DNA of 60,220 bases from Calditrichia bacterium (GTDB lineage Bacteria > Calditrichota > Calditrichia > Calditrichales > Calditrichaceae): NCBI GenBank assembly GCA_026983775.1, contig JALSTK010000088.1:1-60220 (forward strand), given 5' to 3'. The notes below the pieces were generated by a model. The model did not search any database, was not told the origin of the DNA, and saw only the letters and a program-made list of their open reading frames with translations. Shown in pieces: positions 16,608 through 25,752 of this stretch (within the stretch, counting starts at the first letter, position 1; each line of letters begins with the position of its first letter). A program made the translations under genes and the position numbers.

Positions 16608-19022
16608 TTACCATGCTCTCCAATTAATAAAATGAATGGCCTGTCCGTCACTGTAAAACATGGCAGCGCCGAAATGATCGGTACGCATGGGATGGGCCCC
16701 GGCCTTTCTGAGACGGAGCATCGTCTGTTGCGAGGGATGAAAATATTTATTGTGGGCTCCCACCGAAACCACAGAAAAACGGGGTCTGACCCGTGCCAAA
16801 AACGGAAGGGATGTGGAAGTGATACTTCCATGATGGCCCACCTTGAGGTAATCGGATTGTAAAAAACGATTATAGCGCATTATCGCCGGCTCTGCACTTC
16901 GTTCCAGATCACCTGTAAGAAGAAATGAAGTGGCCTTGTATTGCACTTTAAGTACAATTGAACTATTGTTGATTTCCCGGCCGGTCTTTTCAACGGGATG
17001 TGTATATTTCCCGAAAGGATGAAGCACATAGACCCTGCAATCCCCGTCGGCATATAATTGTTGCCCGCGACGCAAAAAGCGAACCGGAATGTTCCGCTTG
17101 CGGGCAGTAACTCGCAGACGGTTAACCAGGGGGGTCGGTAGGGTGTAGGGGGATAAAGCCAATGTATCCACTTCTAAATTATTCAACAGGCTTAAAAATC
17201 CGCCGATGTGATCGCTGTGAACATGGGTTCCCACCAGATATTGAATGCGGTGAATTCCCAGGTATTTCAGAGTCGGCACCATATATCGCTTGCCGGCATC
17301 GAAATGATATTTATAGTCACCGCCGTCTACGACCATTACCCTGCCGTTGGGGAATTGGACGATAGCACCATCGCCCTGGCCAACATTGACCTGCAGTAAC
17401 CACAGGCGCCCTTTGGACCAAAGGTGATGGTTCCATACCGAAACAAAGAATACGGAAGCAACTATTACAGTAGTCAGCAAATTTCTTTTATTATTCAGAT
17501 TCACCAGAAGAAGAAGCAAAGCAATTAAAAAGATCAGACTTAAAAAAGAGGGCCGGGTCAACTCTATCTGCACCCAGGGCTGACGGGCGAAAAAGGCAAT
17601 TATTCTTGCAATCCATTTAAAATAATGTTCCATGGAAAACGCCAATCCCGCACATGCCCAGAATCCGATGCCGGACAACAGAAGAAAAAGGAAACAAAGC
17701 ATAACGAATACCGCCATCAGGGGAATAACCAGAAGATTAACCAGAACCGCGCCCACCTGTAGAGTACCGTAATAGCTCCAGGTGAGAGGAATCGTACCCA
17801 GGATCGCCGCCAGGGATACCAGGAAGGGTTGACGAAGATAGGAATTAAACCGCTCTTTCCAATGACTATGTCCCAAATCCATGGGCCACACTTTTTGAAG
17901 TTTGGGATAGCCATACAAGATACTGCCCACGGCAGCGAAAGAGAACTGAAAACCGGGCAGCAACAACTGCTGAGGTTCAACGATCAGTATCAGCAACCCG
18001 GCTACGCCGAGAGGATTTAGAGAACCTGCGCTGCGTTCGGTTAATTGAGCACTGAAGTAGATGGTGGCCATGAGCACGGCCCGAACCACCGGAGCTTTAA
18101 AATCAACCAGGGCCGCAAACAGCCAAAGAAAAAGTAGAGTAAGCAGGATCCGTTGCGGGTAGGTCAACGGTAAGAATCCCAGCAGCAGTAAAAGCATTGC
18201 CAGCAGGAAACCCACATGCAAACCGGAAATGGCCAAAATATGAATGACTCCGCTGCGCCTGAAATTATTCATTAAGCTCCGTTCCACATCCTGACGCTCA
18301 CCCAGGACCAGAGCCTTGAATACGGCCCGGGTCGGTTGGTGAAAATAATGGGTAATGGTCTGCCGGATCCCTTTCCTGAGCGGTACAAAAAATCTTCGTT
18401 GCCACAGCGGTCCCGCCTTGTCGCCCGTGATTTTTAAATTTTTCCGGTTATAATTGACGCGAAAATAAATGTGATTCAGTTGCAGATAGCGTCGATAATT
18501 AAATTCACCCGGATTTGAGGGTAACGGTGGATACAGTAAAGGAGCCTTGAATTGCACCCGGTCACCATAGTGCAGACGTAATCCCCGTTTACCGCGTATT
18601 AAGAGAATATGCCCCCTGGCCTCGTGCCATTGGGAATCTCTGTAAACGGCCTGACAGCGCATGATATATCGGTCCCGGCCCGATTCCCGGGGCATTTCGC
18701 CGGCGATCCAACCCCGTACTTTTCGAATCTTATACAGGGGCTCATTAATCAGGTGGTTGGGGGCAAAGAAGGTCAGGCGGGCTTCCAGCAAAGCGGCTGC
18801 GGAGAAGAAGACGCTGAACGCAATCAGAGCAGGGAAACAGGCCGGAAATTTTTTATGAGCGATTATAGTCAGAATAAACGAGAGCAGGGAAAATCCGGCG
18901 AAGACGGCAAACGAAATCCGATTCAGGGACTGCCAGCCGAAAGCAATTCCCGCGGCAAAGACCATAAAAAACCAGAAGGCCGGATTGGCCTCTATGCTTT
19001 TTTTAACAAGCGCCTTGCTCAC
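16608..19022 (-). CDS. comEC: DNA internalization competence protein ComEC/Rec2
   Basis: An 804-residue protein with the full three-part architecture. An N-terminal soluble insertion domain (GWIAGEMP, RVQFKAPLL) follows two to three membrane helices. The Competence domain is polytopic and includes HILAISGLHVGFLLA and the polytopic stretch with LLLLLGFLPLTYP. A C-terminal metallo-beta-lactamase-like domain begins LLQVNVGQGDGAIV and has the motif THVHSDHIGG. ComEC forms the inner-membrane channel for single-stranded DNA during natural transformation. Other competence genes are not in the window. It ends 66 bases before rnhB. Confidence 0.95.
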   Translation of the reverse strand: MSKALVKKSIEANPAFWFFMVFAAGIAFGWQSLNRISFAVFAGFSLLSFILTIIAHKKFPACFPALIAFSVFFSAAALLEARLTFFAPNHLINEPLYKIRKVRGWIAGEMPRESGRDRYIMRCQAVYRDSQWHEARGHILLIRGKRGLRLHYGDRVQFKAPLLYPPLPSNPGEFNYRRYLQLNHIYFRVNYNRKNLKITGDKAGPLWQRRFFVPLRKGIRQTITHYFHQPTRAVFKALVLGERQDVERSLMNNFRRSGVIHILAISGLHVGFLLAMLLLLLGFLPLTYPQRILLTLLFLWLFAALVDFKAPVVRAVLMATIYFSAQLTERSAGSLNPLGVAGLLILIVEPQQLLLPGFQFSFAAVGSILYGYPKLQKVWPMDLGHSHWKERFNSYLRQPFLVSLAAILGTIPLTWSYYGTLQVGAVLVNLLVIPLMAVFVMLCFLFLLLSGIGFWACAGLAFSMEHYFKWIARIIAFFARQPWVQIELTRPSFLSLIFLIALLLLLVNLNNKRNLLTTVIVASVFFVSVWNHHLWSKGRLWLLQVNVGQGDGAIVQFPNGRVMVVDGGDYKYHFDAGKRYMVPTLKYLGIHRIQYLVGTHVHSDHIGGFLSLLNNLEVDTLALSPYTLPTPLVNRLRVTARKRNIPVRFLRRGQQLYADGDCRVYVLHPFGKYTHPVEKTGREINNSSIVLKVQYKATSFLLTGDLERSAEPAIMRYNRFLQSDYLKVGHHGSITSTSLPFLARVRPRFSVVSVGAHNKYFHPSQQTMLRLRKAGAHPMRTDHFGAAMFYSDGQAIHFINWRAW

Positions 19023-19042
19023 GAATCGGTACCGTGTTTTCT

Positions 19043-19780
19043 TCAGGAAAATTGTTGAAAATCTCTGGCCACAATAATCTCTCCTTGGAAATGTTCGGCC
19101 ACTTCTTCCACCAGTTCCGGCCGCTCATTGAAGGGATAAAGATGAGTTAAAATCAACCGTTTAAAACCCGCTTTTTGAGCAAGCATGGCTACTTCTGCGG
19201 GAACCAGATGACCGGTCATCTTCATCCCTTCAGGTAGAGAACATTCGATAATCGCCGTATGCAAACCCGAAATACAGCGGATGAGCTTTTCACTGTAATC
19301 CGTATCACCGGAATAAAACCACCCCTTTCCATCCTCAATCACATAGCCGATACTCCGCTCCGTGTGCAGGGTTTTACAACTGCGGATGGTAAGCCCCGCC
19401 CAATGAAAGGGCTGAGCGGTCATTTCTATCAATTCAGGCGGATGGGCATTCAGCCATTCGCCCTGCCAGGAGGCCTGAGCCCGGAACCAGTCGGTCAGTC
19501 CCTTAGGACCAATAATCCGTAAGTGTTCATTGGCCCGGGAATCCAGTAAATAACGGGTCAGCAGCAGGGCCAGAACATCGGCACAATGATCCACATGAAA
19601 ATGGGTCAGGAAGATGGTTTTTAAGGCCAGCAGATCGGTATTCGTTTCTTTTAAGCGGCGCAAAATTCCCGGCCCGCAATCCATCAGACCCGGCTCCTCT
19701 TTTTCAACCAGCAGATAGCCGGAGGGGTTACGATCGGGAGCGGACAGGAGAGTTCCGGAGCCCAGAATAAATACTTTCAT
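19043..19780 (-). CDS. MBL-fold hydrolase, RNase Z-like
   Basis: A 245-residue metallo-beta-lactamase-fold protein. It opens with KVFILGSGTLLSAPDRNPSG and has the metal motif LTHFHVDHCADV, followed by YSGDTDYSEKL and a final histidine in LILTHLYPF. These fit the RNase Z/ElaC branch. At 245 residues it is shorter than typical tRNase Z (about 300) and I do not see the exosite arm, so tRNA 3' processing is not assured. It is the first gene of the minus-strand run that continues into comEC, 20 bases downstream. Confidence 0.85.
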   Translation of the reverse strand: MKVFILGSGTLLSAPDRNPSGYLLVEKEEPGLMDCGPGILRRLKETNTDLLALKTIFLTHFHVDHCADVLALLLTRYLLDSRANEHLRIIGPKGLTDWFRAQASWQGEWLNAHPPELIEMTAQPFHWAGLTIRSCKTLHTERSIGYVIEDGKGWFYSGDTDYSEKLIRCISGLHTAIIECSLPEGMKMTGHLVPAEVAMLAQKAGFKRLILTHLYPFNERPELVEEVAEHFQGEIIVARDFQQFS

Positions 19781-19861
19781 ATTTTCTCTTTTTTATTTCC
19801 TTACATATTATATTTTATTATCTTATAGAAACTTTTAATCGATAGGCAGGAGGTATTTTCC

Positions 19862-20854
19862 ATGAAACGATTCTCTACATTTTTGTTTATGTTGATTCTG
19901 TCTGCATTATTCGTACAATGCGGCGGAAATCCGGAAGCGGACGGCGATGCAGCCTATGCCAACGGGAAATATAATCAGGCTCTATCTCATTACCTGAAAG
20001 TTAAAAAATCTAATCCCCAAAATGCAAAAATTAATGAAAAAATTGCTCTGACTTACATGCATAAGGGATTAGACCTTTTTAAGAAACGTCATAACCTGGA
20101 TGCTTTTGTGGGCAATTTCGATAAAGCACAGGATTTCATTCCGGCTGAAAATATCAGTGCGCAATTCAAAAAGGAATACAGTCGATTACTGTACGAATTG
20201 GCCGTGGCTTATCATAACACGAAACCATCCAATGAAATTCAGCAGGAAAAATATTTTACCCGGACCCTTGACCTGCTGGATGATGCTCTTTATTATGATG
20301 AAAACAACAGTGATGCTGAAAAAACTCTAACCCGCATTAAGCAGGATAATTTTCAGCAGACCTTTGAAAAAGGCATTAAATTTTACCAACAAGCTGTAAA
20401 AGAAAAAAATCCGGACCTGTTTCTTTCCGCGGAATATTACATAAATCGCGCTGTCTCTTTTGATCCCGAAAATAATAAGGCCCGGAAGTATCTTAAAAAA
20501 GTGCGGGCCAAAACCGTTGCTATCCTCGATTATAACACCCTGTTCCCTCTCGCCGTGGGTGACAAAGAGTATAATTCGGGATATTGGTTGCTGGCTTTCA
20601 CGGCTGTCAATAACAGCGGTCAGCCCTTTACTTTTGATCCGGCTAAATTAAAACTGGTCATGGCCGACGGAAAGGAAATCGGCATTGATGCGGATTATAC
20701 CGCCAAATTCAAGGACGGGTTATCCAAGAGAGTAACCATGCAGCCCCGTAAACAACTCGACGGTACACTGGCCTTTAAAGTGGCCCGAAAAAAGATTGAG
20801 TATCTATCTTACACTATGGACGATAATAAGACCATAAAGAAATATTTTCCGTAA
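19862..20854 (+). CDS. TPR-containing lipoprotein
   Basis: A 330-residue protein with a signal sequence and lipobox ALFVQC (Cys at about residue 20). Residues about 24-200 contain tetratricopeptide repeats, for example YANGKYNQALSHYLKVKKS and NENIALTYMHKG-like segments. The C-terminal 110 residues are a beta-rich domain with the DUF4352-like phrase GYWLLAFTAVNNSGQPFTFDP. Start choice is supported by a strong GGAGG at 19848-19855 region. It probably acts as an outer-membrane-anchored scaffold; its partner is unknown. It is transcribed divergently from the RNase Z-like gene and followed by a hairpin at 20888. Confidence 0.82.
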   Translation: MKRFSTFLFMLILSALFVQCGGNPEADGDAAYANGKYNQALSHYLKVKKSNPQNAKINEKIALTYMHKGLDLFKKRHNLDAFVGNFDKAQDFIPAENISAQFKKEYSRLLYELAVAYHNTKPSNEIQQEKYFTRTLDLLDDALYYDENNSDAEKTLTRIKQDNFQQTFEKGIKFYQQAVKEKNPDLFLSAEYYINRAVSFDPENNKARKYLKKVRAKTVAILDYNTLFPLAVGDKEYNSGYWLLAFTAVNNSGQPFTFDPAKLKLVMADGKEIGIDADYTAKFKDGLSKRVTMQPRKQLDGTLAFKVARKKIEYLSYTMDDNKTIKKYFP

Positions 20855-20887
20855 TATCTGTTCCGTAGAATCCTTTCTCAACGAAAG

Positions 20888-20906
20888 CCCCGGCCTATGG
20901 CCGGGG
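20888..20906. terminator. GC-rich hairpin between convergent genes
   Basis: CCCCGGCC (20888-20895) pairs perfectly with GGCCGGGG (20899-20906) around a three-base loop TAT. It lies 34 bases after the TPR lipoprotein stop and 20 bases from the end of the converging short lipoprotein gene. There is no U-tract on either side, so factor-independent termination would be weak. It may also serve as an RNA 3'-end stabiliser. Confidence 0.5.
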
Positions 20907-20925
20907 TACCAAACGCAGGCCACTC

Positions 20926-21285
20926 TTATTTAATAAGCAGCAGACATTTACAGAAAGTCCGTTCGCCGTCGCAGACCCGGGCCCGGTAGGTATAGAAACT
21001 AAGGGGTAAAAGACCCCGGTCGTACGGCAGGGTATCGTTTGCCGTTAAGGGCTTGCTTATAATCAGGCTGTCGTCACGCAAGAGTTTTAAACTTTTTCCA
21101 TAATAGGCTGGGCTGTTTGTTAAACGTAACCAGGCTTCGGTGCAGGACACGTCTTCTACCTTCAACTGCAAATTTTTTGTATCCGCCAGAGGAGCCGTGC
21201 TTCTTTTGCAAGAGGAAAGAGTAAAGAAGAAAGAAGGAAAAAGGAAAAAAGAAGCACGTTTTTCTCGCTCCCACTTTACACCCAT
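20926..21285 (-). CDS. Short lipoprotein, probably a truncated FN3-plus-propeller protein
   Basis: A 119-residue protein with a hydrophobic N-terminus ending in the lipobox LSSC (Cys at about residue 26). The phrases LKVEDVSCTEAWLRL, LLRDDSLI and DRGLLPLSFYTYRA match the fibronectin III-like domain that, in FCB-group proteins I know, is followed by a several-hundred-residue beta-propeller. Here the chain stops within about 15 residues after that domain, and the last residues (CKCLLLIK) do not fit the family. It is most likely a truncated remnant, though a functional short lipoprotein cannot be excluded. The N-terminus overlies a purine/pyrimidine-biased homopolymeric stretch near 21220-21260. 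Confidence 0.6.
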   Translation of the reverse strand: MGVKWEREKRASFFLFPSFFFTLSSCKRSTAPLADTKNLQLKVEDVSCTEAWLRLTNSPAYYGKSLKLLRDDSLIISKPLTANDTLPYDRGLLPLSFYTYRARVCDGERTFCKCLLLIK

Positions 21286-21451
21286 ACAAAATATAAATCC
21301 GATTCAAGTAAAACGCTCCGTTTTTCCGGGCGTGGCGTATCCGTTTCATCAGGCAGGGATTACATTGCCTTAAAAAGGGTATTGGAATATTTTTAAGAAA
21401 TCAAGGAAAAAATTACTTCAGCAACTGATTTGTTTGATAATTATCCGTAAC

Positions 21452-21490
21452 AAAAAAAAGCCGCAAGAAAACGGTCTCCTGCGGCTTTTT
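21452..21490 (-). terminator. Intrinsic terminator of the S8 peptidase gene
   Basis: An 11-bp perfect stem (21455-21465 with 21480-21490) encloses a 14-base loop. On the minus strand it is followed by a run of eight U residues (A-run at 21452-21459). It lies 22 bases after the stop of the S8 peptidase gene and is a textbook Rho-independent terminator in that orientation. Because the arms carry A/T runs at both ends it may also work in the other direction. Confidence 0.92.
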
Positions 21491-21511
21491 GACTTCTATA
21501 TCAGGAATACA

Positions 21512-24454
21512 TTACTTCAACAAAAGCATCTTTTTTCGTAGAACTTTTTGATGATCCATGGTAATCTGGTAAAAGTAAAACCCGGATCCCACCGGTTGAC
21601 CCTGATCGTCACGAGCATCCCATTGGGATAGATTCAAACCTGCAGGAGCCATGCGATCCACCAGTAAGCGTACCCGTTGTCCCAATACGTTAAAAATTTC
21701 AACCTTCACCCGACCCGCTATAGGTACCATATAAGAAATGGTTGTAGTAGGATTGAAAGGATTGGGAGTATTCATACTCAGTTTAAAGCCCAGTTCTTTT
21801 TCAATCTTCGAAACATCCACATTGGTCAGGGTTTTGGTCTTTGTATCGGCATTGGTACTGCCGCAGGTTACCAGATTGGCATCCGAATCATAATTCCAGC
21901 CACTCTTGGTCACGTTGTCCACGCAGAAGGTAAAATCGCCGTCACCCCACACCCAGGCGGATACGCTGGTCGCCCAGCCGTTGCTGTCGGTGGTTACTTC
22001 ATCGCTGCCGGAAGTGCTACCGGACCAGGTACCGGATACGGTGGCATCGGCTACTGCGCCGCCGTTTTCATCAACGATGTGAATATCGGCCGTACCGCGG
22101 GTTACGATAAAAAAGGCTTCTTTGGACACATTTATTTCACTGACATGCATGGTATGGCTTGCCGGCGCGCTAACCGTAATATAGTCCGCTTTGGTTTCCG
22201 TATCCGAGCCGTCGGCATTACTGGCGGTGAGTGAAACCGTGTAACTGCCGGCCGAGGTATATTCATGTTGCGGATTTTGTTCGCCGGAAGTGGCTCCATC
22301 GCCGAAATCCCAGTTCCAGCCGGTGGGGTTGTTGGTGGACTGATCGGTAAAGGTGACCAGTAAAGGAGCCGTCCCGCTGGTGGGGGAAGCGCTAAAATCG
22401 GCTACCGGCGGATTACCGCTGGGTTCGGTGACTGTAATGTAATCGGTCTTCGTTTTGGTATCCGAGTCACAGGAATTCGAAGCGGTCATGCTTACCGTAT
22501 AGGTTCCGGCGGTAGTATACTGATGACTTGGATTCTGAGTGGAAGATGTACCGCCGTCGCCGAAATCCCAACTCCAGGTTGTTACGTCACCACTTGAAGC
22601 ATCCGTAAAATTAACGGTCAAAGGCGCATCGCCCGAAGTGGGAGTCCCGGAGAAATCCGCTGTAATCGGAGCATAGACCGTAATATAATCGGTTTTGGTT
22701 TTCGTATCCGACCCCCCCGGACCGGTAACGGTCAGGGCAACGGTATACGTACCGGCCGTAGTATACTGATGCGAGGGATTTTGTGCGCCGGAAGTCGATC
22801 CGTCACCGAAGTCCCAGGACCAGGAAGTGATCTCCCCGCTGGAAGCATCCGTAAAATTTACGGTTAGCGGAGCGCAGCCGCTGGTAGGATCGGCCGTAAA
22901 ATCTGCGCTTGGCGCCGAAGGAGTTCCGCCGTCATTTACGGCATTGAAGGCGTTTACCCGTCCCGCACCCAATTTACCGGCATAGCTGGCATTGCCGGAG
23001 ACATTATCGATATCGTCTGCTGTGTCGAATAAGCGTTGTTTGACCTGATCTGCGGTCCAGTCGGGATGATGCGACCAGATCAAGGCCGCTACACTCGCTG
23101 CATTGGGCGTAGCCATGGAGGTACCGCTCAAAGATGCAACATAATCCGTTTCCGGGTCCGTATGATCATGATAGGTACTATAGATATTATCGCCGGGGGC
23201 ACTGATATCGACCCAGCTACCGTAGGAAGAAAAATCCGCTTTCTGGTCGCTGGCATTGGTAGCGGCCACGGAAATAATATCGGTTCGAGCGGTCATATAA
23301 TCCGTATCTTCATTATCGTCATTACCGGCCGCTTTGAAAATCATTCCGCCGCCGGCCAGAAAATAATCGATGGCGTCACCCAAACCGCCGCTGTTGGAAG
23401 AGCCCCAACTACAGGAAGCAATTCTGGCCCCGTTATTGGCCGCATAATAGAAGGCATCGGCGGCAAAACCCATATCCACATAGCCCACTTCCCAGATGAA
23501 ATAACGTCCCGACCAGCCGATGCGCAGACCCATTACTTTAACACCGTTGCCGGTTTCGGCCTGACTGCCGTTCATCCAGCCGCCGGCCACGGAGGCCACG
23601 GCATAATTATTATCCGTTATGGCGGCAATCAGACCGGCCGTATGAGTACCGTGACCGTTGAAATCGCGCGGATCGTTATCCGGTGTGGAAACATCTTCTC
23701 CGGAGACACCGCTTTTCCCGGTTACAAAATCCCAGCCGATCCAGTCATCCACATAACCGTTATTGTCATCATCAACACCGTCTGTGCCGTTCTTTTCCGC
23801 CCAGTTGATCCACATATTGCCGCGGGCCGCTTCCGGATGGGAGTAAGAGGCATTGGCCCCACCCAAATCTTTATGAAAATAACGAACACCGGTATCCAGA
23901 TCGGCTACAATGATATCCGTATTGCCGGTTTCGATATCCCAGGCTTCCGGTGCGTCCATATCGGCATCATTAGATTGATTTAAATGCCATTGATCCGAAA
24001 ATCGCGAATCATTGGGATAGCGGGCCGTAACCGGGTGAACACCGATGGGCTGGGCATCCACCACCCCTCTTAAAGCACGATAGGCCCGAGCCACTTTTTC
24101 GGCATCGATCCTCGCTTTAAATTCAAGCCGAAACCAGGTAGCCGGAATAAGGGTGCGCCCCTGATACGTACGGGGTTTCATACGGGGATACTTCTGTATA
24201 AAATGAAGCACTTCGTAAGCTCTGTTCAAGTTATCCAGGCGACTGATGCCGGTTAATCCGTCCCGGGCCGCCCTTTTTTTCTCAATTTGCTTCAATAGCG
24301 AAGGATCCACTTTAACCACAATAGCCAGCGGATCAAAACCTATAAATTTCGGAATCTGACGATCCGGCTGAGAAACCTGCTTTACCTTGATTTGTCCGCC
24401 GAATAAGGCGGAGGCCATCAACAAAAAAACCAATACAACCGTAAAACGTTGCAT
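21512..24454 (-). CDS. Secreted subtilisin-like (S8) protease with three PKD domains and a FlgD-like C-terminal domain
   Basis: About 980 residues. The start is ATG 24454, five bases after GGGAGG, not the GTG that overlaps it. After a signal peptide (to about residue 20) and a prodomain, the S8 catalytic domain has Asp187 (DLDTGV), His268 (GHGTHTAG) and Ser446 (GTSMATP). Three PKD domains follow at roughly 515-595, 596-675 and 683-762, each with WDFGDG. Next comes a beta domain of about 110 residues. The end is a FlgD Ig-like domain (TPNPFNPTTTISY to KKMLLLK), which in FCB bacteria usually marks surface or secreted proteins exported through the type IX or a related route. It is probably an extracellular thermostable peptidase. 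Confidence 0.93.
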   Translation of the reverse strand: MQRFTVVLVFLLMASALFGGQIKVKQVSQPDRQIPKFIGFDPLAIVVKVDPSLLKQIEKKRAARDGLTGISRLDNLNRAYEVLHFIQKYPRMKPRTYQGRTLIPATWFRLEFKARIDAEKVARAYRALRGVVDAQPIGVHPVTARYPNDSRFSDQWHLNQSNDADMDAPEAWDIETGNTDIIVADLDTGVRYFHKDLGGANASYSHPEAARGNMWINWAEKNGTDGVDDDNNGYVDDWIGWDFVTGKSGVSGEDVSTPDNDPRDFNGHGTHTAGLIAAITDNNYAVASVAGGWMNGSQAETGNGVKVMGLRIGWSGRYFIWEVGYVDMGFAADAFYYAANNGARIASCSWGSSNSGGLGDAIDYFLAGGGMIFKAAGNDDNEDTDYMTARTDIISVAATNASDQKADFSSYGSWVDISAPGDNIYSTYHDHTDPETDYVASLSGTSMATPNAASVAALIWSHHPDWTADQVKQRLFDTADDIDNVSGNASYAGKLGAGRVNAFNAVNDGGTPSAPSADFTADPTSGCAPLTVNFTDASSGEITSWSWDFGDGSTSGAQNPSHQYTTAGTYTVALTVTGPGGSDTKTKTDYITVYAPITADFSGTPTSGDAPLTVNFTDASSGDVTTWSWDFGDGGTSSTQNPSHQYTTAGTYTVSMTASNSCDSDTKTKTDYITVTEPSGNPPVADFSASPTSGTAPLLVTFTDQSTNNPTGWNWDFGDGATSGEQNPQHEYTSAGSYTVSLTASNADGSDTETKADYITVSAPASHTMHVSEINVSKEAFFIVTRGTADIHIVDENGGAVADATVSGTWSGSTSGSDEVTTDSNGWATSVSAWVWGDGDFTFCVDNVTKSGWNYDSDANLVTCGSTNADTKTKTLTNVDVSKIEKELGFKLSMNTPNPFNPTTTISYMVPIAGRVKVEIFNVLGQRVRLLVDRMAPAGLNLSQWDARDDQGQPVGSGFYFYQITMDHQKVLRKKMLLLK

Positions 24455-24744
24455 ACACACCTCCCGTTAAATGAATGTTATGATGAATTTATTTTCCCTT
24501 ACTTTTCAACGAAAGAGAAATTTCAAATATTTCTTCCTATCTTTTAAAAAGACGAACAATTACATCCCGTCCGTTTCTTCAATATCGGATTTACCGCTGC
24601 TGTTGGTCTGTTTTAGCCGGTTCAGGATCTATGACATCCAATTGCATGAAATTAAAAAATGGTCACTCGTTTTTTGGGATGACTTGAATATAGGACTCGA
24701 ATTTCCTACAGGCAAATAAAATGGTCGTGCTCTACCGTCATAAC

Positions 24745-25752
24745 TTATTTTTCTTTAGACATAAGTTCGATCTGCAGCGGCGTATTGGGGTTGGAGCTGG
24801 CGGAGCGGATGGCTCTTATAAAGATATCGACCAGCCCGGGATCAAATTGAGTTCCGGCATTTTTTTTAAGTTCATCCAGGGCCTGATCACTCGTATGGGA
24901 TTCACTATAGGTCCGACCCGAAACAATCGATTCGTAGGCGTCGGCAATCGATAAAATACGGGAAAAATAGGGGATCACATCGCCCTTAAGTCCGTCGGGA
25001 TATCCCCTGCCGTCATACCGTTCATGGTGATGGCGAATAATGGCCGCTACCTCTTTCAACTCATCAATCTTGCCGACAATCCGGCTGCCGATAATCACGT
25101 GCTCTTTGGCCGTATTATATTCCATCTCCAATAAAGAAGATGACTTCTTAAGGATGTTATCCGGCATACCGATTTTACCTATATCATGCAAAATAGCGGA
25201 GAATTCGAGGATAAATTTTTCTTCGCCGGAAAGTCCCAGGGCTTCGCCCATCATTTTGGCATGACGAGCCACACGCATGGAATGGCCGGAGGTGAAACTG
25301 TCTTTGGCTTCCAGGGCGGTGATCAAAGCCTGAATCGTTTTTAACAAAACCGTCGGTTTCTTGGGAGTATATTCTTTTTGTATCAAACGGCGGCGCTGAA
25401 TATTGCGTTCGATGATGGTCGGCAAATTATCCATATGGAAGGGCTTGCTCAGAAAATCATCGGCGCCCTCCTTTAAGGCCTGCAAAATTAATTCTTTTTT
25501 ATCGGAAGCGGTAATGACCACAAAGGGGATGTTAAGCAAAAACTGACGAACATCCTTTAATAATTGCAAGCCGGATCCGTCCGGTAACCAGATGTCGCAG
25601 ATAATCAAATCGCACACTTCCCGTTTGATCATGTCTTTCGCTTCATTGAGGGTCTGGCAACCCAAACACCGATAATGATATCGGTGCAATGTTTGGCAAA
25701 TGCTCTCGAAAGAGACTTTATCATCTTCTACCAATATTATTTTTTTATTCAT
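24745..25752 (-). CDS. Response regulator with HD-GYP cyclic-di-GMP phosphodiesterase domain
   Basis: A 335-residue two-domain protein. The receiver (residues about 4-118) has acceptor Asp53 (LIICDIWLPDG) and the KPF lysine near 103. The HD-GYP domain (about 140-325) has the metal motif ILHDIGKIGMPD (His189, Asp190) and HHHERYDGRGYPDG (GYP at 250-252), so all signature residues are present. It should hydrolyse cyclic di-GMP when phosphorylated. No cognate kinase is adjacent. Its ATG overlaps the stop of the acyl-CoA dehydrogenase gene (ATGA), indicating translational coupling. Confidence 0.95.
   Translation of the reverse strand: MNKKIILVEDDKVSFESICQTLHRYHYRCLGCQTLNEAKDMIKREVCDLIICDIWLPDGSGLQLLKDVRQFLLNIPFVVITASDKKELILQALKEGADDFLSKPFHMDNLPTIIERNIQRRRLIQKEYTPKKPTVLLKTIQALITALEAKDSFTSGHSMRVARHAKMMGEALGLSGEEKFILEFSAILHDIGKIGMPDNILKKSSSLLEMEYNTAKEHVIIGSRIVGKIDELKEVAAIIRHHHERYDGRGYPDGLKGDVIPYFSRILSIADAYESIVSGRTYSESHTSDQALDELKKNAGTQFDPGLVDIFIRAIRSASSNPNTPLQIELMSKEK

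Noticed and set aside
21295-21375. Possible tRNA suggested by a GATTCAAGT-like T-loop sequence
   Set aside because: No acceptor, D or anticodon stems could be formed around it.
23036-23983. Long plus-strand frame of 315 codons within the S8 protease gene
   Set aside because: It is antisense to a well-supported gene with all catalytic motifs, rich in Gly/Ile/Arg by codon mirror effects, and has no recognisable domain.
24471-24719. Short plus-strand frame of 82 codons upstream of the S8 protease gene
   Set aside because: It has no domain, lacks a good ribosome binding site and lies in an AT-rich promoter region.
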